Source: Gnetum montanum (lineage: Eukaryota > Streptophyta > Gnetopsida > Gnetales > Gnetaceae). From it: a stretch of 64,000 nucleotides of DNA. The stretch spans positions 21,894-85,893 of the forward strand of contig MNCI01008992.1 in assembly GCA_015680685.1 (NCBI GenBank), given 5' to 3'. Shown piece after piece: positions 10,854-21,177 of this stretch; position 1 is the first letter of the stretch; every line of letters begins with the position of its first letter. Under the pieces are notes generated by a model. It saw nothing but the letters and a program-made list of their open reading frames with translations. It was not told the origin of the DNA and ran no database searches. The position numbers and the translations under genes were made by a program.

Positions 10854-12586
10854 CGAAACACCCTAAAAAATGCAGGGTCATCCTGGCCTCACCAGGATCT
10901 TGTAGCCCACACAGCATGATGGCAGTTCAATAGGAGAAAACCTTCTAAGTCCAGGATGGTCAGTTCGGAAAATTTTCTACTTTGAACATGGACAGGTTTT
11001 GTACCATCTTTCCTGCCCACCAAAGTAGCCTAAATAGCCAGCAACCTACTCAGGAATAGCGTGCAAAATCGGCGGCAGCATCCTGGATGTGCAAGAAATA
11101 GTTTGACAAGTTTTCTAAGTCATGAAGCCTACTACGCTATGTAGCGTAGAAAGCTTCAGAAGACGATGGAAGAATGAAGTGCTACACTACGCGATGTCAC
11201 ATAGTGTGGCATAGCAAAAACTTCACTACCCACTCCTCTCGCCCAATTTTTAGTTCTGCAGTGATGTCCTTTTTTCATCAGGAAGTAGCGAACTATGTCT
11301 GCTGCTACGCTATGCTAAGCTACATGGCGCAGCAAGGCGTAGCAATCCTGCGGAAGAGACAAAAGGCAGTTAGAAAGGCCAAGTTGATAAAGTTTGCAAA
11401 ACTTACATTGTAGGAGAATGGTTTGCAAGTTGGCAAAACTCTTGCAACTAAGGCAAGTTGCTATGCTACGTAGCATAGCATAGCGTAGCAAGCATGTAAC
11501 AAATAGCAAAACACGCAACAAGGTGCTATGCTACGTAGAGCATGCTACGTCACAAAGCACAGCAAGGCAAAGAGGTGATTGCACAACATCAATGCACTCC
11601 ACCTAATCAAACCATTGGAACACGTCTCCAAACACTGACGGTGCAATTATGACATGGTAGGATCATAGTTATTGCATGGTAGATTCACATCGCAACGGTC
11701 TTGTAAGCCCAATGATCATAGATGGCTCGAGTAGCACCAGTAAGATAGCACAAGCCTGCAACACGTAGCATTTAAATCTCCTTTTTTTTGCTTACCTTCA
11801 GCCCTATAAATATCCTGGAAAACAGCATATAAAGGGTCCGTAATGTTTTACTAAAAAAATACCCACAATTTGGAAAAGTCAATAAGTTGTAAAGTTGGCA
11901 ATTTCAAAAGAGTTTGCATCTTTTTGGAAGCAAGCAGCTTCCAAGTAGTGGGAAATTTGAAATTCTGAAACAAAGATTTCCCCTTTAGCCAGCATTGTAA
12001 TAATCAAAGTCATCTGTCTAACACTAGAAATAGAGAGTCTCTTTTGGCTGGCGTGAGGTCCCTGTCTTCGTTCTACCACCTTGGTAGAGTTCCGCATTGT
12101 TTGCACATGAAGTCTACATCCAAGTGCATAGCTCTTTCCTTTTTCTGGCATGCCTCGGAAGCTCTCAGAACTTCTACCCTTCGTCACACTATGCAGCCGA
12201 TTGTATCCATCCTTACTGGCCGAGTTTGTAGCTTTTGAGTGGTGCATGTTTCTAACCATACTCTTCTTTATCCCCCATTTTTTGTCTCATTTCTTTGCAT
12301 TATTTTCTATTTTTTTGTCTTTAATAATTATTTCATATTACTATTGCACTTTTACAGTTTCTCTACTACTTTATTTATTCGTAAGAATTATCTCGCATTT
12401 CACATTATTTATGTTGCAAAAGGCTATATTGACACTGACGTAAGTCCCTGTCTGATCGACCAAATCATTCAGGGCACCACGTGTTCGCACACATCCAACA
12501 CTATCCTCCAGCAGATACGGGGTTGAAACTGTTGCATCCGCTGACCCCCGGTGTTCTTCTAGCCGTCGACATTTTCAGTCGCTACA
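10854..12586 (+). repeat. 3' LTR, element A
   Basis: It starts CGAAACACCC (one substitution from TGAAACACC) after the purine tract and ends GCTACA. The length is 1733 bases. A TATA box, CCTATAAATA, lies at 11803-11812. The U3 part (about 11120-11560) is filled with short palindromic elements built on GCTACGTAGC and TAGCATAGC. The segment near 12430-12560 (AAGTCCCTGTCTGATCGACC to the end) is shared with E at 16530-16676. Frames inside it have no coding meaning. Confidence 0.8.
11120..11560. repeat. dispersed palindromes GCTACGTAGC/TAGCATAGC in the A LTR
   Basis: Repeated short elements such as CTACGCTATGTAGCGTAG and GCTATGCTACGTAGCATAGC can fold on themselves. They sit upstream of the TATA box. 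Elements C (21620-22290) and E (15360-15835) have the same kind of elements in U3. Confidence 0.7.
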
Positions 12587-14160
12587 CCCCTATACCCTAA
12601 AAAACCCTACATCATAAACCCTAAAAATCCTAATCTTTAATCCCTAAATCATAAACACTAACCTCTAACCCATAAAAGTCCCAAAAACCTAAATCATAAG
12701 AACACTAGATATTAAAAATCCTAAATCCTATTAAAAATATTTTATATAATTTAGTTGGATGGAAGGATATTAAAGGCATAGATGAAGATAATTTTATTCT
12801 CATAATAAGCTCCTATAATGAATTGGTGATGTAAAGATAGATGACCCAATCTTACCATTATGTGCAAATATTGAGATGTTAGCCTAGTTCTAAGACTCTT
12901 GATTTCAAAACTCAAAGTAATGGGTTTGATTTTCATTGGCATTGATATGCTATAAAGTTCTAATTAGACTTTATATATTGGATGTACTCTATTACAATTA
13001 TTTATTAATTCCAACACCCATATTGGTAGGTACAATTAATTGTTTAATACTTGAACAACATTAAATAAAATTCCAACCAAGGTTTTCAAAATTAGTAAAT
13101 CATGAAAATTATTTTTCCTAAACCCTAAAAACTCCTAAACTCTATAAACCATATACCCCAAATCATAAACCCCAAAACAAAAATAACCATAAATCTTAAA
13201 CCATAAAAATCCTTAAAACTTAAACATGAATTCAAAAAATCCCTAAACACTAAATCAGAAAAATCCCAAACACGAAACAACCATAAATACTAAAAACACT
13301 AAAAATTCATAAACCTTAAATTCTAAAATCTAAGCCCTCAAAAACATAAATACTAAACCCTAAAAGCCCTAAAATCCCTAAACCCCAAACAATAAAAACT
13401 TGAAACATGAAACCACTAAACTCTAAAAAGTATAACCCCTATAAAACCCCAATCCCTAAACCCTAAACCCTACAAAATCATAAAAACTACAAAACCCTAA
13501 ACACTAAATCCTAAACACTAACAACCATTAGCCCTAAAATTGTAAACTCTAAAACCCCTAAATCATAAAACCTAAAACCTTAAAATATAAACCCTAAAAA
13601 TATCCTAAAACCTAAATACTAAAACCTCTAAATCCTAAACACTATAACCTAAACCATAAAAAATCCTAACCTTAGATAGTAAAAAGTCCTAAAAATTAAA
13701 ACATAAAAATCATAAACCCTATAATAAAACCAACTCCCTAAAATTCCCAGACCATAAACTCTAAAAACCTATAACAAAAATCCTAAAAACCCAAAACTCT
13801 ATACCCCAAAAAACTTAAACCCTAAAGCCTAAATCATAAAAACCCTAAATCGCTAATAATATAAAATCCTAAATCCTAAAAACCATTAACCATGAACCCT
13901 AAACCATAAAAAACCTAAATCCTAAAAATAATAAACCATAAAAACCATAAATCCTAAAGCCTTAAAATTCTAAACACCTAAACAATAAAAAATCCTAAAC
14001 CATTAAAATTCGAAACACCTAAACACTAAAAAATCCTAAACCCTAAATCTTAAAAAACCATAAACCATAAAAACTAAGCCTTAAATATCCCAATCCCTAA
14101 ACCATAAATCCAAAACCCATTAAATTCCTTAATACTATAAAATGCTAAATCCTAAATTCT
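12587..14160. repeat. degenerate CCCTAAA (telomere-like) array
   Basis: About 1.5 kb, strongly AT-rich, consists of variants of AAACCCTAAA, AAATCCTAAA and AAACCATAAA with irregular spacing. The plant telomere unit is CCCTAAA. Here it is heavily diverged, interrupted at about 12730-13110 by unrelated AT-rich sequence, and embedded between transposons. It is interstitial rather than a chromosome end. No genes seen. Confidence 0.75.
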
Positions 14161-14786
14161 AAATACCATAAATCCAAAATCATTACATTAGTGAAACTCA
14201 TTAACACTACTTCAAAAATTACCACACCATTTTGACTACTCTTCATATTGTTGTAATTTGAAGACCACAAATAATTGGTGAAAAATGAGTAATGAGGCAT
14301 GGCACTAAATGGAATTATATGTTGGAAAATACTTATGCAAAAAACATTGGCTAGATGGCACAATAACCGAATTGCACAATTAATCAAAGATGCATAAATA
14401 AATGGAAACTAACCTCCAACCATTGATTCCTTTGCATGAACTTGTTGTGGTGAGTGTTCTGATTCTTCTATCACTTTAACACTTAATAATGGTGGTGTAT
14501 GTAGACTTTGAGCATTTGTGATAAGGACCAAAACTATAACATTGTCATTATTTCTTCCAATGCCTTTATTCTTTCATAAAGAACATTTTATAGGGTAGAA
14601 AAATGTTAGTTGCCAGACTTTTAGTCTAAATGACAAATACAAAACCACTCATGTGGTAACCATTACAAATAGTTGATTTTCCTGTAACGGTCACTTTTAT
14701 GGAACCATTACAAATCATTGGTTTTCTTGTAATGGTAACATGTATGCAATAATTAAAATTCATTGGTTTTCTCATAAATGGTTACA
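14161..14786 (-). repeat. candidate 3' LTR of a Ty1/copia element (left end not resolved)
   Basis: On the minus strand it starts TGTAACCATT immediately after a purine tract (AAGTGGGAGAA). It contains three related ~45-base stretches around ACCATTACAAG.AAACCAATGA and a TATA-like CCCTATAAAATG near 14590-14600. The far end towards 14160 is not clear, because no terminal CA could be fixed. Confidence 0.5.
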
Positions 14787-14799
14787 TTCTCCCACTTAG
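14787..14799 (-). promoter_or_regulatory. polypurine tract of the Ty1/copia remnant
   Basis: The minus strand reads CTAAGTGGGAGAA followed by TGTAAC. AGTGGGAGA before TGT is the usual 3' LTR junction of many plant Ty1/copia elements. Confidence 0.65.
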
Positions 14800-15086
14800 T
14801 CTCCGTATTTAAATCAATATCCATCAAACCCAAATTTCAAAAGATGAATAAATGAATCATAGCAATAGTTTCTCAAAATGTGAGTATTATCTTCAATGTA
14901 TTACAATGTATTATCTCTAAAACTTAATTCCTTATATGGTAACTAAACCTTATGAATAAATCCAATGTTCATTCTAAGTCCTTCCATATGTGAATTTTCT
15001 CTAATAACTGTATGTGCAAACTAAATATGATAAAACATTGCAACTAAATAAGAGTTTCATTACGACTATAAAATTGTACATACAAA

Positions 15087-15176
15087 TTACATTATTGAAT
15101 CAAGTTCCATTTGAACTACATGATTCTTAAATGACTTCAGTGCCATCCCTTTTATCAAAGGATTAACTATCATCAA
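15087..15176 (-). pseudogene. C-terminal end of Ty1/copia pol (RNase H tail)
   Basis: Thirty codons including the stop. They read NPLIKGMALKSFKNHVVQM, corresponding to the D-P-L-T-K-G-hx3-FxxHVxxMGL end of plant Ty1/copia polyproteins. The reading frame is cut at 15176 by the insertion of element E. The ~290 bases between this stop and the purine tract are 3' non-coding. Confidence 0.7.
15172..15176. other. presumed left target-site duplication of element E (ATCAA)
   Basis: These are the five bases directly before the E 5' LTR. The matching right copy is not visible because E's 3' part is cut off at the assembly gap. Confidence 0.4.
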
Positions 15177-16676
15177 TGAAACACCACAAAATTTTGGGTC
15201 TCGACATCGCGACTAGAAATATGGCTAAGTTTCAAAATGGTGTCACTTTGCCCATATTTTTCCAAGTGTTGAATGTAGTGAGCTCCAACTGCTAGATTTG
15301 CAAAATTTTTCTAAGTGTTAGAATGATGGAACTTTTTGTAGATTCACATGTCATGTTGTCATGCTGCATAGCATAGTACCATGTCTACTGTAGCATAGCA
15401 CCCTGTCACACTGCATAGCATAGCACCATGTCTACTGTAGCATAGCACCCTATCACATTGCGTAGCATAGACCATGTCTACTACAACATAGCACCCTATC
15501 ACGCTGCATAGTGTAGCACTTTGTCTACTGCAGCATAACACCCTGTCACGCTCTGTAGCATAGCACCTTGTCTACTGCAGCATAGCACCTTGTCACGTTA
15601 CGTAGTGTAGCATCTTGTCTACTGTAGCATAGCACCTTGTCACATTGCATAGCATAGCACCATGTCTACTGCAGTGTAGCACTCTATCATGTTGTGTAGC
15701 ATAGCATCTTGTCTACTATAGCATAGCACCCTATCACGCTACATAGCATAGCACCTTGTCTATTGTAGTGTAGCACCCTGTCACACTATGTAGCATAGCA
15801 CCATGTCTACTGTAGCATAGCACCTTGTCCTGCATTGTAGACAGTGTCCTATGTCTTGTGCGTAACATGGGATGAGTGTAGTAGAGAGTGTGGTCCCACC
15901 CATAGCATTATCATGTAGCACCTAATCCACATTTTGGGTTAACCCTAGCCCTATAAATACCCCTATTCCCTCTTTTGAAAAAAGAAGGGGAGGGAGGGGT
16001 TGGCATTCATTTCTCACCAGTAAAGTAGTTGGTAGTTCCATTTGGCATTTGGCACTTAGCTCCATGGTCAAATGAGAATTAGAGAATACTACACTGGTAG
16101 AGAGGCATAGCTACATTTTACGGTACACTGCATCCCCATTGTAGCCCTATAGAACATCACATGGTACACCATGGCTATCAACCCAGTAGGCGTAATCCAA
16201 CATAGTGAGCACTGGACTTCATAGCTTGACACCATTGAGGCTATGAACGTGCTCCCACTGTGCCTATTGTACACTTTGTATCCCTTTTTGAATCAGCTAT
16301 GCTTCCTCTTTTTGGATGGTGCACTATTGTTCTCAAACTATGTTGCATTTCTCAAACATTTCTCTTCAGCATTTAGCATAACACTTGTATTTTCTCACTT
16401 TTTTTATACATGTTTGCATGTTCACATCACTATTCTTAGGCTAGGACACCCTGCTAAACTCTAGCTTATCTACACCCAATGCTCATGCATAACATAGTAT
16501 AAATTCTTCTTGCACATGGTCATTTTAACACCATTTAAGTCCCTATTTGATTGAAAAGACCGTTCAGGGCACCTCATTTCCATTTTCTCCAACACTGCCC
16601 TCTTGCAGATTTGGGGTTAGCCTGTATGCTCGATGACCTCTTAGTGTTCCAGCCATCAACTTTTTTGGATGTCACA
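15177..16676 (+). repeat. 5' LTR, element E
   Basis: It begins TGAAACACCACAAAATTTT and ends GGATGTCACA, 1500 bases, followed after six bases by the primer-binding site. TATA box CTATAAATACC is at 15951-15961. The U3 carries a ~47-base tandem array (15360-15835). The last ~150 bases correspond to the end of the A LTR. Open frames inside (for example 15359-15541) are repeat translations. Confidence 0.85.
15360..15835 (+). repeat. ~47-bp tandem array in the E LTR, about 10 copies
   Basis: The unit has two halves, GTAGCATAGCACC-TGTCTACTG and TAGCATAGCACCCTGTCACAC, alternating regularly with point changes. It occupies U3 just upstream of the promoter. The A and C LTRs have the palindromic element but not this ordered array. 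Confidence 0.85.
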
Positions 16677-16682
16677 ATTTTT

Positions 16683-16700
16683 TGGTGCTAGAAGGAGGGC
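16683..16700 (+). promoter_or_regulatory. primer-binding site, element E
   Basis: TGGTGCTAGAAGGAGGGC begins seven bases after the LTR end. D has the same sequence and B has TGGCGCTAGAAGGAGGGC. It starts with TGG, complementary to a tRNA 3' CCA end. I do not assign the tRNA species. Confidence 0.75.
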
Positions 16701-16859
16701 ATGAACCTCCGTGTCTCTTTCATATGTCATGAGTAATCCTTCATGCTATCTGTACCCTGTCACCAATAGCCTGCTAGCATAGATGTGACACCCCTACGAT
16801 TGTCTATGCATCGGGTGGTGCAAATTGGTCACCACAATGGTTCTTCTAAAACCCTGTAG

Positions 16860-17330
16860 GACGAAAGCCCTAAAGTATCTACTATGTTATGCTACCTGTC
16901 TACTATGTTACACTACCTACATTGTGTGTAGCGTAGCGACCCAGTCAGTGTAGTGATTCCTAAACTGTCTATTGTGTTACGTTGCCTTTATCCACTGTGA
17001 TATGTTATCCACTATGTTACACTATCTACTACATTACACTGCCTGCATCCTATGTAGCGTAGTGACCCAGAGAGTGTAGCGGTTCCTAGACTGTCTACTA
17101 TGTTATGTTGCCTCTATCCACTATGATACACTATCCACTGTGTATGCTGTTTACTACGTTACACTATCTATTACATTATGCTATCCACTATGTTACACTA
17201 TCTACTATGTTATGCTATCCACTGCATTACACTTTCTACCGTGTTACACTGTCTACTACATTACACTATTTACTACATTACGCTATCCACTACATTATGT
17301 TGTCTACTGTGATACCCTGTCCTCTCATAG
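16860..17330 (+). repeat. leader repeats of element E (CTACTATGTTACACTATC type)
   Basis: Many copies of an ~18-base unit (CTATCCACTATGTTACAC, CTATCTACTACATTACAC and variants) occur between the primer-binding site and gag. The overlapping open frames on the plus strand are translations of the repeat and not genes. B and D carry a different repeat (CGTCTACGCT type) in the same leader position. Confidence 0.75.
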
Positions 17331-17404
17331 TTTTTGGCACTAGAAGAAGGGCTCAAACCATTTTTGTCTACATTTTTTGATTAACACTTAGTCAAAAATC
17401 TGGA

Positions 17405-17575
17405 TGTTCTAGAGAGTGTAACAAGTTCTTAGAGCATAGAAATCCCTAGTGTAGTGAGCATAACAAGCTCTAGCATAGCAAGTGTAACAAGCTCTAGCAT
17501 AGCTAGTGTAATAAGCTCTAGCATAGCAAGCTCCAACATAGTGAGTGTACCAAGCTCTAACGTAGTGAGTGTAGC
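17405..17575 (+). repeat. second leader repeat of element E
   Basis: Five to six copies of a ~24-base unit built on AGCTCTAGCATAGCAAGTG. It again contains the TAGCATAGC element of the LTR. The minus-strand open frame rich in CYTHY is a translation of this array. Confidence 0.7.
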
Positions 17576-17750
17576 ACTGGAGTTGGCCATTTTTAGCCAT
17601 TTTCATACTTAGCATTTTTACACTTAGCCATTTTTATACATTTTTATACTTAACAAATTTTTTGCTATCAACAAAATTAGTCATTTTTTTGTAGTTTTTA
17701 GAGTTAGTCATTTTCTATAGACAACAACTCTCACAACCCAATTTATGAAT

Positions 17751-20659
17751 ATGAATCCAAATCAACCTTTCTCATTGGTGTCTAACACATTTGAAACTAC
17801 AATCTAGCCAAAGCATGCTGCACTAAGCCATGGACAATATAGTTTTTTTTTGCCAAAGTCCAAGTAGGATTACCAATGGATTACCTTGATTTGGAGGCAA
17901 AATAGGACTATGAATGAGTCCACCAGAATGGATGGGAGTACAACCCCTCCTTGTTTGACATAATCTTACTCACAGAGTCCTACCACCATTCGTTGTCCCA
18001 ACTCATCCATGCAAATAAGAATTATGCAAGGAAAATCTATGAGGAAGTCTCAAAAAAGGAAGAAGGTGAGTTTGAGGTCCACTTTGAGGATGAGAGCCCC
18101 CTCCACACCATCTTCCAATGACCACTCTCTATTACAGCCCCTCCTCAGTTTGGTCCACCCATCCTCTCTGAGATGGTGACCATGCCAATTCAGCCTTCCT
18201 CACAAGCAACTAATGCATTTTCCCAACACTATGCTCATGCAGGGGCCACCTCTTAGCCCCAGACAAATCAAGCATCCTATGTCCTACCTATCTCATTGGC
18301 ATCTATGGTGTCTATTCGACCCACTCATGTGTGGCTTACTTTGATCACCGCACCCATCGCTCAGCCAACACATCAACAACCATCTACTATGATGTTAAAC
18401 TAGCAACAACCATCCACTATGATGTTAAACTAGAAAAAACCATCCACTATGATGTTAAACTAGCAATAACCATCCGCTATGACGTTAAACTAGCAACAAC
18501 TGTCTACTATGACATTAAAATGGAAAACTCCACAACCAACAATTCTGCCCTATGCTATGCAACCAACCCAAGCCCAACCAATGTAATTTTCTGGTGCATC
18601 CTCATGCTTGGATCAGGCATTCTAGCTAATCCAAAGCTTGATAGAGGAGATCAAATAACTTAAGGCTACCTCCTTTGACACCATCAAGGTGGTGGACTTC
18701 TACCGAGACGAGCCCATGAGTCCTACGGTACCATCTCTAACTCTTCCAACTGGGGTCTAGCTACCATAATTCACCAAGTACAATGGTGAAGGGGACCCCA
18801 ATGCACACTTGGTCACATTTTGATCTGAGTGCCTACTCCTTCAAGATTGGCCACATGCCATCATGAGAGTGTTCCCCATGTCACTCACTAGCAAGGCCTT
18901 AGATTGGTATGACATGCTACCTAAGGCCTCAGTCTCCTCTTTGGAGGATCTCATAAGCTAATTTGTGACATGCTTTAGGTACAACCTAAAGCCTGAAGCA
19001 ACCCTTGACTAGTTCATGTAGGTTAGGTAGGGGCCTCTAGAACTTGTGCCAAAATTCCTCCAATGTTGGAATGCTGCATTGAGTGAAATGCATGAACCCC
19101 TAGCAGAGACACATCTAATGTCCATCTTCAAAGGTGCAATGAATGACTTCATTAAGTCCAAACTATATTATCTATCCCCGAAGTCTCTTTGCCAAGCCTT
19201 TGCCCAAACAAAAGGCATAGAGGAAGTGGCACAAGCTAGCAATGACCCAGCCTACATGGCCTACAAACCAACATGCTTGCAAGCAAAACACAATAGTGGC
19301 AACAATGGTTGCAAGCACAAAAGAAACCAACTAGGGCTCGATAGCTAAGCAACCCAAGGCTCCAACTGACAAAATTGCCAACTCTAGTGCCAACTTACCT
19401 ACATTGGCAGGGGCCACCTAAAGGCCCAACTTTCAATGCAAGGACTACTCAAAGTATACACCACTACCAATGGAATCCACTAAACTACTAGAGCAACTCT
19501 TGAAATCTATGCAAATCCAAAAAAACAATGTATCAGTGATTACCCACCAAAAACATGATACGTACTGCAAACTACTAAGGAACCCTGAATTAGCAGTACC
19601 AAATGAGCACCTAGTCCCACAACATTTTAAATTGGACCAATACTATCATTACCACCAATTGGTTGGTCACAGTATAGACAACTATGATGCTTTGCAAGAT
19701 GACCTGCAAAGAATGATAAAATGAGGCCAACTAGTGATCAACACAGTAAGTCAATCCAACAAAAACAATGCCTCCTATGTCATAAACTCCATTAGCAATA
19801 ACCTTTTGTGATCTGTGTGTCTCATAATAAGGAAAAGGTCCCTACAGCCTCCAAAAGTAAGAGGCCTTCCTTTGTTATCAAAGTACCACCTCAGGCATCA
19901 CAACATCCTTTGTATTTAAGGTTCCAAACCAATCATCTACGTAGATGTTAAACTGGCATGACATAGAAATAACAATCACTAAACAACCTTTCATCATCAA
20001 GGTTCCAAAACTAGTTGGTTACACAACAACTCCTAAACTACCCTTTTTCATAAGGATCCCACAACGTGATGGCCCCTCACTTACCCAAATCCCAACAATG
20101 GGCAATATCTCAATCTCTCCTCCCTCAAGGGTCAACCCACTAGCAACCTAGGTAGGCCCACCAAATGGTAACGCAAGAGGACAAACAAGCATATTGAAAC
20201 CCCCATGTCTGAAGTAAAGGCCACAACCATTAAATAACAACTAAACACTGGGGCCCATACCCCCAAGCAAGCCAAGAAAACCAAGCCCAAGTCCCTCTCT
20301 ACTAGAGATCTATCTCTCAAGCCACATGGAGAAAATTAAGGCCAACACAATAGCCAATGATAAAGACTTCATAGCTACACTAACCCAGGTGAAATAAACA
20401 CTCAAGAAAAAGAACACAATGTTGAGCTTGTACGACCTGATTATGACCTCATCTGCTCATTACCAAGCATTGGCCTGAATCTTGGCATCCATTCTTGTTA
20501 CGGAGGACATCCTTGTAGATGAGGCATCCATCCGTGTAATGATGTTTACCCCTACACCACAAGAATCTAGTTCAACATCTCTAGCCTTTCATGATGATGT
20601 AGTCAAAGTCAACCCTGAATGAGGGGAGGTCACTATAGCTCTACTATCCATTAGCATAC
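17751..20659 (+). pseudogene. gag and start of protease, element E
   Basis: ATG at 17751 (MNPNQPFS) matches the start of D's gag (MNPMNTTA). The capsid-type core is at about 18670-19340: PTVPSLTLPTGV, FTKYNGEGDPNAHLVTF, FPMSLTSKALDWYDMLP, LKPEATLD and GAMNDFIKSKLYYL. The zinc knuckle at about 19640 reads YHYHQLVGHSIDNYD, with both cysteines replaced by tyrosine. The PFIIKVP and PFFIRIP motifs (19990-20070) are E's version of the PYVVRVP run seen in B and D. The frame ends in the gap within the early protease (SLAFHDDVVKV). Numerous stops. Confidence 0.8.
18370..18535 (+). repeat. 30-bp tandem array inside E gag
   Basis: Five copies of a 30-base unit containing CCACTATGATGTTAAACTAG keep the frame open, producing the repeated peptide HYDVKLATTI. 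The same unit with the same TTAAACTAGC core occurs after integrase in A (9600-9770). Here it lies within gag, between the N-terminal part and the capsid core. Confidence 0.85.
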
Positions 20660-21177
20660 NNNNNNNNNNNNNNNNNNNNNNNNNNNNNNNNNNNNNNNNN
20701 NNNNNNNNNNNNNNNNNNNNNNNNNNNNNNNNNNNNNNNNNNNNNNNNNNNNNNNNNNNNNNNNNNNNNNNNNNNNNNNNNNNNNNNNNNNNNNNNNNNN
20801 NNNNNNNNNNNNNNNNNNNNNNNNNNNNNNNNNNNNNNNNNNNNNNNNNNNNNNNNNNNNNNNNNNNNNNNNNNNNNNNNNNNNNNNNNNNNNNNNNNNN
20901 NNNNNNNNNNNNNNNNNNNNNNNNNNNNNNNNNNNNNNNNNNNNNNNNNNNNNNNNNNNNNNNNNNNNNNNNNNNNNNNNNNNNNNNNNNNNNNNNNNNN
21001 NNNNNNNNNNNNNNNNNNNNNNNNNNNNNNNNNNNNNNNNNNNNNNNNNNNNNNNNNNNNNNNNNNNNNNNNNNNNNNNNNNNNNNNNNNNNNNNNNNNN
21101 NNNNNNNNNNNNNNNNNNNNNNNNNNNNNNNNNNNNNNNNNNNNNNNNNNNNNNNNNNNNNNNNNNNNNNNNNNNNN
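20660..21177. other. assembly gap (518 N)
   Basis: A run of N. The left side is E protease coding (plus strand). The right side is the C 3' LTR (minus strand). The end of the C LTR and the E/C junction are hidden in it. Confidence 1.

Larger units (their letters stand above)
1..12586 (+). mobile_element. Ty3/gypsy Tat-like LTR retrotransposon, element A (5' end outside window)
   Basis: In order on the plus strand I see: end of gag and protease, antisense gene (minus strand), tandem repeats, reverse transcriptase, RNase H, second RNase H, integrase, tandem repeats, purine tract and 3' LTR. The 5' LTR and most of gag lie before the window. The second RNase H placed before integrase is a known mark of the Tat/Ogre side of plant Ty3/gypsy. 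Every domain carries stops or frameshifts, so the copy is dead. Its LTR type is shared with elements C and E. The 3' LTR runs directly into a CCCTAAA-like array, with CCCCT at 12587-12591 as the candidate target duplication. Its partner would lie outside the window. Confidence 0.9.
15177..20659 (+). mobile_element. Ty3/gypsy element E, 5' part (to gap)
   Basis: Contains the 5' LTR, primer-binding site, repeat-filled leader, gag and the beginning of protease. Then the assembly gap intervenes and element C begins in the opposite orientation. E is inserted in a Ty1/copia coding tail. LTR and leader features place it with A and C. The coding sequence is heavily decayed. The rest of E, if present, would lie beyond element C, outside the window. 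Confidence 0.85.

Noticed and set aside
17105-17380. Open frame rich in LHYLLHYAIHY
   Set aside because: It is a translation of the ~18-base leader repeat of element E.
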